Shown here: positions 47,319 to 56,998 of the stretch, piece by piece
Position numbering within the stretch: the first letter of the stretch is position 1
Layout: each line of letters begins with the position of its first letter
DNA from: Rubinisphaera margarita
GTDB lineage: Bacteria > Planctomycetota > Planctomycetia > Planctomycetales > Planctomycetaceae
Direction of reading: 5' to 3'
DNA length: 64,000 nt
Assembly: GCF_022267515.1 (NCBI RefSeq)
Contig: NZ_JAKFGB010000003.1
Span: forward strand, 62,001-126,000
Notes under the pieces: model-generated
Databases searched by the model: none
What the model was told of the DNA's origin: nothing
The model's input: the letters and a program-made list of their open reading frames with translations, nothing else
Made by a program: the position numbers and the translations under genes

Positions 47319-48398
47319 TCAATGGCCGCGGACGTTCTGCAGGCGGATCCGTTGGATGCCGCTTTCGCTGGAGGTCTGCGACACACAACAGGCGAGATGG
47401 AGCGGCGTGTAGGCCTCCGTTGGATAAGTCATCCGAGCGAGCTCTTTCGTCCCGGCGAAGGCCCTTTTAGGATCAACCGGGTGCGTGACAATGTCGACCG
47501 GCGATTCATTATGGCACCGCTTGCAGGTGTAGAACTCGACGAACACATCTTCCTGGTCGGGGTACTCGACATAGTTCAGGGCGACCAGACGGCCACTCTT
47601 GAGAGTTTCATGCACGTCGCGGCGGCTCTTGAACGGGCCGAACATCTGGGACGTTTTCCAGGTCCCGCAGCGGTTGCAATATGGACGGTTGCGAATCGTC
47701 ATGCCCATCAGAATCGGTAGCGAGGCAATGATGAGCAACTCGGTAAACCGGTAGATGATCGAGCCCGTCAGGCCGAGTGAGTTCGGAGCCGAACTTCCGT
47801 CGAGAGCGAACGAAATCGGCTGGCGGAACGTGTACGAAACGTATTGCGGGAACGTGCTGGCCTGCATCCGCTGCAAAAGTTCCGGGTTGCCCTGGAAATG
47901 ATCGAACGCGTTTCTGGCGGGACCGGTTGTGTCTGCGCGAGTGGAGAACGCCTCGTAGTTCTGCGCGACGGTCCAATAGATTTCTGCTTGAGACCCCAGC
48001 GAAGTCGAGAGCCGGCTCTGCGAGACAAAGAACTCTACGGCGTAGGTAATCGTCAGTGTAAACAGTGCCGCGAGGACGCTGGCTGTAATGAGGCTTCCCA
48101 TGTCTCGCACGCCGAAGATGTGCAGGAACTTCAGCATGACGCCGCCGTGCAGGACGCCGATCAAAATCGGTGAGACAACGAGCACCCACAGAAAGGCGTG
48201 GATCAAACCAAAGACGATCCCTGTGACGAATGCGGTGACCAGCATCAGGCCGCAGAGCAGGAGGAAGCCCTGAAACTCGAAACTCGACTCCACGCGGAAT
48301 TCTTCGACCGGGAAGATCCCGAGAGTCCGTGAAGATACCTCCGACGAGGGGGATGGCTTCATAACGCCGGAGCTGGACGAGGAGGAGGCGGTGGACAT
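47319..48398 (-). CDS. Membrane protein with a zinc-ribbon-like tail
   Basis: A 359-residue product from ATG 48398 (an in-frame start exists at 48437). The N-terminus is Ser-rich, followed by about five hydrophobic helices (GFLLLCGLMLVTAFVTGIVF, FLWVLVVSPILIGV, LITASVLAALFTLTITYAV, LLIIASLPILMGM). The soluble C-terminal part has YCNRCGTWK and YTCKRCHNE, two CxxC pairs that fit a zinc ribbon. Function is unknown; a sensor or membrane-protein quality role is speculation. It ends in the same interval as element B. Confidence 0.62.
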   Translation of the reverse strand: MSTASSSSSSGVMKPSPSSEVSSRTLGIFPVEEFRVESSFEFQGFLLLCGLMLVTAFVTGIVFGLIHAFLWVLVVSPILIGVLHGGVMLKFLHIFGVRDMGSLITASVLAALFTLTITYAVEFFVSQSRLSTSLGSQAEIYWTVAQNYEAFSTRADTTGPARNAFDHFQGNPELLQRMQASTFPQYVSYTFRQPISFALDGSSAPNSLGLTGSIIYRFTELLIIASLPILMGMTIRNRPYCNRCGTWKTSQMFGPFKSRRDVHETLKSGRLVALNYVEYPDQEDVFVEFYTCKRCHNESPVDIVTHPVDPKRAFAGTKELARMTYPTEAYTPLHLACCVSQTSSESGIQRIRLQNVRGH

Positions 48399-48597
48399 GA
48401 CTTGCCAGCCTGATCTGATTGGAGAAGCAGCGGACACGAACGCGAACGACTATCGCGGTGCGCATGGTAGAAGGCCGCCGACGCCCCGGCAAATCGGTTG
48501 GTGAAGATCTGATGAATACCCTCCGAGGTTCCCGTTCAGACGTATCGGACCGCAGCCAGGCGGGGGATGTCGGGGGAAAGGTGTCCGAGCGAAGCTC

Positions 48598-49533
48598 TTA
48601 GTCGGTCGTGGGATTCCTCGGTGTTTCCCCGAACATGTTGCAGGCCGAATGCGCCTGACAGTCCGGGGCGTCGGCTTGCCGATCAATCTGGATCGTCGTG
48701 TGACGAATCTTGAATTTCTCCCGGAGCACGCGCGACATCTCCCTCAGATACTCAGCGTCGCCTGTGGAATCAGGTCGAATCACATGAGCTGTCAAAGCGA
48801 TGTTCGTCGTGCTCATCGCCCAGACGTGCAGGTCGTGCACTTCCGTGACGCCGGGATCGTCCCGCAGGGCGGCGGCTACGGCATGAAGATCGATCGACTG
48901 CGGCACCGCCTGCATGGCCATGTTGACCGACTCGGTCAGCAGCCCCCACGTTCCCCATAGAATCAGAGCGGCGATGAGAAGACTCAGAACGGGGTCCACC
49001 AGAGTCCACCCCGTGTAGTAGATCACGATTCCACCAATCACAACGCCCAGCGACACTCCGGTATCAGCCGCCATGTGGAGAAAGGCTCCGCGGATATTCA
49101 GGTCATGGTCGTGATCATGCTTCTGCACAAAGAGCAGCGTCGTGACGAAATTCACGACGACCCCGATGCCGGCGACAATGATCACCGTCTGGCTGTCTGG
49201 CACGCTCGGTTCCTGAAAACGGCCGATTGCTTCCCAGACAATACCGCCAGTCGCCATCAGGAGAATGAGGGCATTGAACAACGCGGCCAGGATAGTGGCC
49301 GACTGATACCCGTATGTCCGTTTGGAGCTGGGGGGGATCTGGGAGAGAGCGTGCCCGCTCCATGCCAGAAGCAGCCCCAGAACATCGCCCAGGTTATGGC
49401 CCGCGTCGGAGAGGAGCGCGAGCGATCCGATCTGGAATCCGAAACCGGCTTCCACGAGGACGTAGAAGACGTTCAGCGACACGCCCCATCGGAAGGCCCG
49501 ATTGTAGTGGAAGTGGTGGGCGTGATCGTGCAT
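48598..49533 (-). CDS. Cation diffusion facilitator (zinc/cadmium efflux)
   Basis: The 311-residue protein has a His-rich start (MHDHAHHFHY), six hydrophobic helices and the family metal-site motifs LLSDAGHNLGD (helix II) and AFLHMAADTGVS (helix V). The C-terminal cytoplasmic domain (VTEVHDLHVWAMS, then FKIRHTTIQI) is typical of CDF transporters of the ZitB/CzcD type, which export Zn, Cd or Co by proton antiport. Regulation is not visible; no metalloregulator adjoins. Confidence 0.93.
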   Translation of the reverse strand: MHDHAHHFHYNRAFRWGVSLNVFYVLVEAGFGFQIGSLALLSDAGHNLGDVLGLLLAWSGHALSQIPPSSKRTYGYQSATILAALFNALILLMATGGIVWEAIGRFQEPSVPDSQTVIIVAGIGVVVNFVTTLLFVQKHDHDHDLNIRGAFLHMAADTGVSLGVVIGGIVIYYTGWTLVDPVLSLLIAALILWGTWGLLTESVNMAMQAVPQSIDLHAVAAALRDDPGVTEVHDLHVWAMSTTNIALTAHVIRPDSTGDAEYLREMSRVLREKFKIRHTTIQIDRQADAPDCQAHSACNMFGETPRNPTTD

Positions 49534-49607
49534 GACTCGTGTGACTCCTGGGAACCTCGGGAACTGCCCGGCCAGTGTATCACGTCATCACAATCGATCG
49601 AGAGCAA

Positions 49608-52600
49608 TCAGTAATCGTGGCGTCCCATTTCTGCGGCAATGATCTCTCGGGAGAGGAATCGCCGGGCCCGGCTCAGTTTCTCCGCCCCATAGTTGATGAC
49701 GAGATCCTCTTTCAGGCCGGAAAGCACAACCGTCTGTTGACCCCGGTCATGATTAAGCAGCAGGAGCCGATTCATGTCCAGGTCGTTCCTCGATAACAGG
49801 GTATTGCCCGTTGCCGGGTCGAGAACCTCGAGCAGCAGCGTGCGGTTCTGATCACCGGGCCGCTTCTGATGCGTGGCGCACAACAGGAGGAAGGGAAGGT
49901 CTTCTCCCTGATCTTCGACGACCGAGCGATGCGACAGCACGCGGGTCCACTCCAGTTCATTGGTGCGAGTGTCGACTGCCAGGACCTGCCCGTTTATGTG
50001 TGTCAAATCCCAGGGCGCATCGGTGAAGCGACTGGTGTAGCCATCGGCTTCGTCGATGCGCTGGGTCTGGTAAAGATTCACCAGATACCGCGTTCCGCAT
50101 CGCACGACTCGCAGATAGTTGGCCTGGTCGAAATCGTTGTCGAGGACAAGATCGATCACCATCTCGGCTTCGTCGGGGCGGAAGATCTTGAGGTGCCGGT
50201 TGTCGAGCAGCAGAGTGATCTCATTCTCAGAGGTGTGATAGAGGTCGTGGGCGCCGAACGGCTGATCGAGCAGCAGTTCTTCCTTCTTCGGATCCCACAG
50301 CCGCAACGACCGCTGATGCGGCGACTCGGCCGAGACGGCCAGATACAGCATGCATCGTCCGAAGGCCTGTCGGGTGCGCTGAACATGGTACGGCGGATGC
50401 TCCAGTTGCATCTCGCGGAGGACTTCCCCGGTGCGGGTTGAAAGCAGGGTGTACGTGTTCTGGTCCGGATGGAAATAGGCGAGTACATCTTCGTCGCCGA
50501 TTAACCCTGTGTTGCGATCGGCCCACAATCCACCCTGCGGGTTCAGATCCGTTCGCTTCCACAGCAGGCGGCCGTTTCCGGGATCGATGCATGTCACGGC
50601 TCGGGATGTCTGCACAATGCAGAACCCTTCACCGACGGGGCCGAGCTCCACTCGGTGTTTACGGTCGCCGCAGCGGACTCCGTGATGCGGCGTGTATCGG
50701 GCGACACCGGCTTCGTCATGGGTGCAGCTCAGCGATCTGCTGGCCAGGATCGAGCAGTGATTCGCCACGCCGCGTTCCCAGATCGGCTTCCCTTCCAGAA
50801 GCGAGATTCCATAAAGGCGACCTTCTGCGATAACGGGCAGAAGATGGCCCGTCTGCTTCGAAGTTCCATTGCCCAGACTGACCCGAGATCCCGGCAGCAC
50901 GAACTCGCAACGGACACGGCCGGTGTGGCGATCGAGGAACATCACGTGCTGCTCCTCGACAGAGGATCCGCTCGAGTCGTCGCTGTTCTGCATCGCGGCC
51001 AGCACTTCAGAAGACCCGGAGTCGAGTTCGTTTCGTTCGTAAGTTCTGTGGACCATCAACCATCCCTGTCGCGTGTTCTCGTGCAGGAGCCGCGACTTCA
51101 TGAACGGCCCGTCGTGAAGCAACGGATAGGAAGGTCTGCTCGTGATGGAAACACTTTGCACGGGAGCCAGTGGCCCGTTGGCCTGGCGGTAAGCCCGCCA
51201 CGTCGGATGCTGACGATCGAAGTGCACCATGAAGTTCTGGTCCGCAGAAACCACGCTGAGTTGTTCCGGATCCGGCGTGGTGTGTCCGAGCAGTTTCAGG
51301 AAATGACTGTCTCCGCTGTCGGCGTTGAACAGTTCCGGCTGCCAGTTGAGCTGGGTGTGCCGTTTCATCGTATCCATTGAGGACGAAAGCTCCGCCAGAT
51401 TCGCGGCGGCCAGGGTGTGGCAGTCCAGTTTCGAATACAGCGAAATCAGTCCCTGCATGGCATAGTGCCGCGTCGCCGGCAGGCACGACTTCTTCATGCT
51501 CAGCAGGATTAACTCGGCTCGCTGATACGCTCCCGTTCTCGCGGCTCGTTCAGCCAGTTCTCGTGCGACATGATCCCGCAGTTCGTGAATCTCATTGGAG
51601 TCCGATTCCGACCAGCCGCCTTCCTCCTCCGAGCATTCGCCAGACGCGACGGAAACGCTCTGGTTCTCGAAGTCATCTGAAAGCAGCTCCAGGAACGTCT
51701 CCAGTTGAGGAACACTCAGGAGCCCGAGTTGAGACAGACGATCATCGCGAATCTCGGCAATCAGTTTCTTCCGCTCTTCGCGAGACAGTTCACCGAGCAA
51801 CTGGCTGTAGATTCCGGGAATCCAACTGGTCGAAGTTGTGACATGACCGGGATGTCCGCTGGCGGGGATGGCGATGTGCAGCCCGATGCTGGCAAATCGA
51901 TCGGTCGCCTGCCACAGTCCGGCTGTGTCCCGCGCGACGATCAGGTGTTCAATCTCTTTGACCAGGAAGCGAGCTCGCTGTTCCTCATTCTCAACCAGAC
52001 TTTCGATCTCCTCAAGCAGTGCCACGCTTTCGTTGCGGCTGCTGAGTCGACGATCTTCTTCCAGTTTCTGGTAGAGCAATTCCCGATACAGATTCACTGT
52101 CGTCTGACGCGTGTCGCGGTCAGCCATCGCGAGTTGCATCGCCTGGCGGAGATGTCTTCCGGCTTCATCGGTGCGACCCATGATGACCTCGGCTTCCGCG
52201 AGAGTTTGCAACTGCGTTTCGCTGAGAGCATCGGCTTTGGCAACCTCGTTTAATTCTCTGATGACGGCTCCAGCCTGGCGGAAGGCCACGACTCGGTCGA
52301 TGCCGACTGAAACGATCAGATCCCGATAAGACATGAGGTTGCCGAGAGGAAACTGATAGCGATCGCTTGTCGAAGGCTGCTCGTCGAGACGGCCATCCTG
52401 CAGCCGCAGATCGGAACCGACCGACCGGCCGTCCGAGATATTCAAGGCAATGATCTGACCCGATCGTCCCGCTCGAGCAGCCGAATCGGCACTCTCCTGT
52501 GGAGTAGCCGGAAGAATCGACCGCTCATCAGCGACTGGCAGGAGGAAGACGTCGCCCACCTGAATTCCGTGCCCGCACACGATTCCGGTCTGCGTTTCCC

Positions 52601-54725
52601 ACAGATTCTCCCCAGTCTCCGGATTCACGGCGCGGCAATTGTGGCTACCAACAACGAGCAGGAATTCCTCTTCGCGATTTTGCGAGTCGACGTGAGTTGT
52701 CGAGACTCCCGCCAGATACTCGGCACCTTTTCGCGGAATGGACCAGAGGGCTTCTCCTGTACGCAGATCGCAGCACTGAATCGACTGCGAGCGATCCGGC
52801 AGGACAATCACCTGATCTCCGCAGACCACCGGATAATTGAATGCTCCGGGATGCGAGTATCGTGTTGACTGAGAGTAGGTCCAGCGACCCGAAGCCTGAC
52901 GGCTGTCGGAGTCTGCGTAGCAAACTGTCCAGGCAAGGGTGCCGAGGTCGGCATGCAGGGCGATCAGCTGGCCGTTGCCATTGTCGCAGAGAATCAGACC
53001 ATTCGTGCAGATGAGCGGAATCGCCTGATTCGCCCGCACAACATCATGGGCCAGGGGCCGGTCTACATAGCTGATCGACTGAGTCCAGATCAGCCGACCG
53101 GTTGCGGACTCCAGAGCGGACACACAGATCTGGCTGTCGAACTCACTGACAACAAAGGCGATCGTTCCGGAGATCGTCGGCGAACCGAAGAAGAAATGGC
53201 CGGCCAGATCATGTGGCCGCGCATCAGAGGGGCCGTCCACCCGAGTCAACAGGCCACGGTAGTCGATCGACCACTCCGGCACTGCCGCTGAGGTCGTGTC
53301 GGTTTCCGGGGACAGCTCAAGCGCGACGAGCCGGTTTGTCAGGACCGCCACATCCTCCGCATTGTGATGAGCTGGGCTGGACTCATCGAGCGGAGGATAG
53401 GCGGCTGTTCGATTGAAAGCAGGGTCGGGACGTCGCTGAATGTCTTCGACGGCAAAGATCCGTTCGCCGTCGGTCGAAAGCCGGCTGATGACAGAATTGG
53501 AAATGTGCAACCGTTCCAGGCCCGGGTGACTGGTCGTGATTCCCGTGTACGGATCGACCTGCTGCTCATACACGACCGAGAGCGGGCTCTGACTTTGGTA
53601 TTGCCATAATGGCTGCTCTGATGAAGCCCGGGATTGCGAGGGCAGGGGATAGGCGCTGATGACATCGAGATCCCGGAACACGAGCACATCACCCGCACAG
53701 ACTGCGAAGAGCGAGGTAATCGCCGGTTGAAGTTGCTCGCTGCGTTGTGCCGACCAGTCTTCAAGGCTGGCTCGCAGCGTCCTCGACTCCGTCTCAGGCT
53801 GTAGTCCGAAAGCCTGGCGTAAGATCTGCCACTGAACACTCGACATGGGCGAGGAATGTTTGAGCGCCGTGCCAGACGTTAACTGACGTCCATGGTGCCA
53901 ATCGCTATTATCGCTAATTATGCTCGTATGGTAGTCCGACAGCTCACGGCTCATCGCGAGCAGGGCTTCGGGTCTCGCAACCCTGGACTCCGACAGCGCT
54001 GATTCAAGAGCGGGGGCATCGAGCGTCGCTGCGGCCACGTGGGCCCGAGCATAAAATGCTTCCGGCAGATGACGGGTATGGCGTCGCGATTCCAGCAGCT
54101 CCGTCATCCCACGGATCGACTGCTCCAGTTCGCCCTTGTCCCAGGCGTTGCTGATCAGCTTCAACATCGCCGTCCGGCCTGCATCCGTCTCGAAATAGCA
54201 GCGGGCCACATGGCGGCAACTGTCAGCGTCGTTCACGTCGAGCAGAGCCTGGGCCTTCGAGCCGTAGAGCTGTTCGTAGACGGACCAGAGACCGCGATAG
54301 CGGTTAAACACGTCGGCCGACAGCTGACGAATCGTGCGGATCTGCTGCCCGCTCGTCCATTCGAAGGAATCATTCGGCTGATCCATGAGCTGCTGGTAGA
54401 TGCCGGCGGCTTCGACCCACTGTTCTTCATTCGCCAGGGCTTCGAACCGATCGAGCATCACGGCCAGATCCGGCCGGCGCAGCAATGTCTGGTTCACGAC
54501 CCGTTCACGGCGGAAATCTGTGTCAGCTTCATAGAATGGAGAGTCTTCCGCGGCAACACGAGTGACGGCGGTTGAGAGGGAAACAACGGCCAGCACGCTC
54601 GAGAGAAACTGGAACCGCCGGTTCGCTTTCACGGAAGAATCGGACCTGGGGCGGGAAGAGTTTCTGCGAGGCAGATCTGATGTCTGCTTGCGGCGAAACT
54701 TCGCCATGCTGCGTAATCGCTGCAT
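49608..54725 (-). CDS. Giant secreted PQQ-type beta-propeller protein
   Basis: A 1,705-residue product starting at ATG 54725 with AGGAG upstream; the frame continues to 54980, but that part is non-coding in character. A Lys/Arg-rich head and a hydrophobic signal segment (FLSSVLAVVSLSTAVTRVA) lead into a helical/TPR-like region (to about residue 260). Two propeller-rich regions follow, with repeated PQQ-type blades (for example TGEALWSIPRKG, TGENLWETQTG, NGRLLWKRTD), separated by a helical middle section. Such giants are frequent in Planctomycetes and probably act on the cell surface. The substrate and role are unknown. Confidence 0.75.
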   Translation of the reverse strand: MQRLRSMAKFRRKQTSDLPRRNSSRPRSDSSVKANRRFQFLSSVLAVVSLSTAVTRVAAEDSPFYEADTDFRRERVVNQTLLRRPDLAVMLDRFEALANEEQWVEAAGIYQQLMDQPNDSFEWTSGQQIRTIRQLSADVFNRYRGLWSVYEQLYGSKAQALLDVNDADSCRHVARCYFETDAGRTAMLKLISNAWDKGELEQSIRGMTELLESRRHTRHLPEAFYARAHVAAATLDAPALESALSESRVARPEALLAMSRELSDYHTSIISDNSDWHHGRQLTSGTALKHSSPMSSVQWQILRQAFGLQPETESRTLRASLEDWSAQRSEQLQPAITSLFAVCAGDVLVFRDLDVISAYPLPSQSRASSEQPLWQYQSQSPLSVVYEQQVDPYTGITTSHPGLERLHISNSVISRLSTDGERIFAVEDIQRRPDPAFNRTAAYPPLDESSPAHHNAEDVAVLTNRLVALELSPETDTTSAAVPEWSIDYRGLLTRVDGPSDARPHDLAGHFFFGSPTISGTIAFVVSEFDSQICVSALESATGRLIWTQSISYVDRPLAHDVVRANQAIPLICTNGLILCDNGNGQLIALHADLGTLAWTVCYADSDSRQASGRWTYSQSTRYSHPGAFNYPVVCGDQVIVLPDRSQSIQCCDLRTGEALWSIPRKGAEYLAGVSTTHVDSQNREEEFLLVVGSHNCRAVNPETGENLWETQTGIVCGHGIQVGDVFLLPVADERSILPATPQESADSAARAGRSGQIIALNISDGRSVGSDLRLQDGRLDEQPSTSDRYQFPLGNLMSYRDLIVSVGIDRVVAFRQAGAVIRELNEVAKADALSETQLQTLAEAEVIMGRTDEAGRHLRQAMQLAMADRDTRQTTVNLYRELLYQKLEEDRRLSSRNESVALLEEIESLVENEEQRARFLVKEIEHLIVARDTAGLWQATDRFASIGLHIAIPASGHPGHVTTSTSWIPGIYSQLLGELSREERKKLIAEIRDDRLSQLGLLSVPQLETFLELLSDDFENQSVSVASGECSEEEGGWSESDSNEIHELRDHVARELAERAARTGAYQRAELILLSMKKSCLPATRHYAMQGLISLYSKLDCHTLAAANLAELSSSMDTMKRHTQLNWQPELFNADSGDSHFLKLLGHTTPDPEQLSVVSADQNFMVHFDRQHPTWRAYRQANGPLAPVQSVSITSRPSYPLLHDGPFMKSRLLHENTRQGWLMVHRTYERNELDSGSSEVLAAMQNSDDSSGSSVEEQHVMFLDRHTGRVRCEFVLPGSRVSLGNGTSKQTGHLLPVIAEGRLYGISLLEGKPIWERGVANHCSILASRSLSCTHDEAGVARYTPHHGVRCGDRKHRVELGPVGEGFCIVQTSRAVTCIDPGNGRLLWKRTDLNPQGGLWADRNTGLIGDEDVLAYFHPDQNTYTLLSTRTGEVLREMQLEHPPYHVQRTRQAFGRCMLYLAVSAESPHQRSLRLWDPKKEELLLDQPFGAHDLYHTSENEITLLLDNRHLKIFRPDEAEMVIDLVLDNDFDQANYLRVVRCGTRYLVNLYQTQRIDEADGYTSRFTDAPWDLTHINGQVLAVDTRTNELEWTRVLSHRSVVEDQGEDLPFLLLCATHQKRPGDQNRTLLLEVLDPATGNTLLSRNDLDMNRLLLLNHDRGQQTVVLSGLKEDLVINYGAEKLSRARRFLSREIIAAEMGRHDY

Positions 54726-55738
54726 TGTCTTCTCCTCATGAGAATGACCAGGAAGTCTTTTCCTGGAGCGTCTTGCCCCTGGGTAAGTCGGATTCCTGCC
54801 CGGAAGAAAAGCGTGTGCCAGGACTCGCTTTTTCCTCAGCCAGATCAGTCCGACAAACACGGCACGTTGTAGTTCTCGAGGTGCGAAGCAAAAGCCATGC
54901 CTAATAAGTTTGCGGCCTTCACCGCAAAACTTCGTCGCATGCTGGAGATCGAGCCCTGAGGGCAAGACCCTCACCGGCAACCGGCAGCGTGATTCACACT
55001 GTCGGCGATCGTTCAGCTTGCAGATGCCCTGCTCATAAAGAGTTAGGGCATCCTGTTGTCTTCAGGTCGGAGGAAAACCGCTCGCTTGGGCGGGCGATTT
55101 CACCGTCAGTCATCTACGTCTGTTGATACGCTTCAGACCGAATTGAAAGTGGCGACGTCGTTTGTCTCAGGCATTCATGTTGAAAAAGTATGCAGCCAGC
55201 CGCTTTGCATGCGGCTGAAATCATTCTGGGGGAAGAAAACTCCGGGAGTCAGCAGTTCCAGAGCAAAGATCAGCCTTCCGAGGTGATTCCGCTCTTCGTT
55301 TTCCTTGCGATCCGCTGGTTTTCTCCAGTGATTTGTCGAATGAATCGGCAAGTCACGACGCTGTGCACAGGGCACCAACTCTAAATATCGGTCATCCGCG
55401 GGACGGGATTTAACACAAAACTCGTTTTCTTCCTAGTGAGAAATCTGAATATGGCGGAAGTACGACAGCCCGATCCTCAGGTCGGCCGCAACCGGATTCC
55501 CGTTCGTTGTGCGAGAGTGCCTCTTAATGAAGCACCGGGCGTTGAGGCATCGGCAGAGAATAGCCCTGGAGTCCATCTCCATGACGGACTGTTCGAAAAC
55601 GGACTCGCAGGTCGATTCAAATCGGCTAAACTCAGGGGACTGCCCCTGTCGAACCTCATTTGTCCTGATCCTGTGATGCAGGCACATCTGAAGATGATCT
55701 GACATCGACTCTGATACGCATACTGAAGGAAGGATCGG
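54726..55738. other. Long intergenic region with several hairpins
   Basis: About one kilobase between divergent genes with no supported protein gene; its open frames are short and have poor starts. Hairpins include AAGTTTGCGG with CCGCAAAACTT (54906-54932, one bulge), GAGGG/CCCTC (54958-54972), CCGG/CCGG (54974-54984) and CAGCCGC/GCGGCTG (55197-55217). A weak copy of the dispersed element (GCACCGGG then GTTGAGGCATC) lies at 55532-55563, flanked by GGGC/GCCC. The first three hairpins lie in the leader of the giant gene on the minus strand. Confidence 0.5.
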
Positions 55739-56932
55739 ATGAAGCTGGGAATTCTGTCGTGCAGCCCGAACTGTTACAGCACGCGTCGACTCCGTGAAGC
55801 AGCGGAGTACCGCGGACACAAAGTCAAAGTGCTCAACACGCTCCGATTCAGTATTGATGTCGCCCAGGGCGATCCCGATCTTTACTATCGCGGCAAGCCT
55901 CTCAGCGACTACGACGCTGTGCTTCCGCGGATCGGCAATTCGATCACCTACTTCGGCACCGCCGTTGTACGACAATTCGAGCAGATGGATGTCTTCTGTG
56001 CGAATTCGTCCAACGGGATCGCGAATTCCCGGGACAAACTCCGCAGTCTGCAGATCCTGAGTCGGCATCAGATCGGCATTCCAGAGACGACCTTCGTCCG
56101 GGATCGGTCCGACGTCATTCCGGCGATCGAACGCATCGGCGGGGCTCCGGTCATCATCAAGTTGCTCGAAGGAACGCAGGGCGTTGGCGTTATACTGGCC
56201 GATACCGTGAAGGTCGCAGAAGCGATTATCGAGACTCTGCAGAGTGCCCGACAGAATGTTCTTGTTCAGAAGTTCGTCAAAGAAAGCAAAGGGCGGGACA
56301 TACGGGCCTTCGTGGTGGGCGATCGCGTTGTCGGAGCAATGCGGCGAATCGCCCAGGGGACCGAATTCCGCAGCAACGTGCACCGGGGCGGTCGGACCGA
56401 AGCGGTTAACCTGGATGAGAAGTTTCGCGAGACCGCGGTCCGGGCCGCACAAATCATGGGACTTCGCGTTGCTGGAGTCGACATGCTCGAGAGCAACGAA
56501 GGTCCCCAGATCATGGAGATCAATTCGTCGCCGGGGCTGGAAGGCATTGAGGGAGCGACCGATCTCGATATCGCCGGAGCGATCGTCGATTACATGTCGG
56601 CTGAAGTTTCTTTCCCCGATCTCGATATCCGGCAACGACTCACTGTGAGCCGTGGCTACGGGGTGGCGGAACTGTCGATTCGGGAAGGTTCGGAGATCGT
56701 CGGCAAGACGATTCTGGAATCGGGGCTGCGGGAACGGGACATTAACGTCCTCACGCTGAATCGAGCGACAATGATCATTCCCAATCCAAAATCAAGCCGC
56801 GTTCTGGAACCGGGCGATCGGCTGCTCTGCTTCGGAAAACAGGAAGCGATGCGAGATCTCGTGCCGGAGCGAACCCGCAAAGCCCGCCGACCCAAGGTCA
56901 AGAAGCTTCCCGATCAGAGCACTCCGCATTAA
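55739..56932 (+). CDS. RimK-type ATP-grasp ligase with C-terminal TrkA-C (RCK_C) domain
   Basis: The 397-residue protein is RimK-like to about residue 300: ILSCSPNCYSTRRLREAAE, DAVLPRIGNSITYFG, VIIKLLEGTQGVGVIL (ATP-grasp loop), FVKESKGRDIRAFVVGD and QIMEINSSPGLEGIE (metal-binding end). RimK adds Glu to ribosomal protein S6 or makes poly-glutamate. An extra domain of about 70 residues follows, GYGVAELSIREGSEIVGKT to LEPGDRLLCFG, matching the TrkA-C domain of potassium channels and transporters that binds small ligands such as cyclic di-AMP. AAGGA precedes the start. The neighbours suggest one operon to about 59292. Confidence 0.85.
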   Translation: MKLGILSCSPNCYSTRRLREAAEYRGHKVKVLNTLRFSIDVAQGDPDLYYRGKPLSDYDAVLPRIGNSITYFGTAVVRQFEQMDVFCANSSNGIANSRDKLRSLQILSRHQIGIPETTFVRDRSDVIPAIERIGGAPVIIKLLEGTQGVGVILADTVKVAEAIIETLQSARQNVLVQKFVKESKGRDIRAFVVGDRVVGAMRRIAQGTEFRSNVHRGGRTEAVNLDEKFRETAVRAAQIMGLRVAGVDMLESNEGPQIMEINSSPGLEGIEGATDLDIAGAIVDYMSAEVSFPDLDIRQRLTVSRGYGVAELSIREGSEIVGKTILESGLRERDINVLTLNRATMIIPNPKSSRVLEPGDRLLCFGKQEAMRDLVPERTRKARRPKVKKLPDQSTPH

Positions 56933-56998
56933 AGTGCAGTCATGCGGGCACTGCGGAATGACGACGCAGGCGGAGGATGACGAGAAGGAAGCGACGGC

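Noticed and set aside
54726..54980. 85-codon extension of the giant propeller protein
   Set aside because: It lacks coding character, contains hairpins, and ATG 54725 has AGGAG and a signal peptide behind it.
55056..55286. 76-codon plus-strand frame in the long intergenic region
   Set aside because: It starts at TTG without a ribosome site, has a skewed composition and contains a perfect hairpin.
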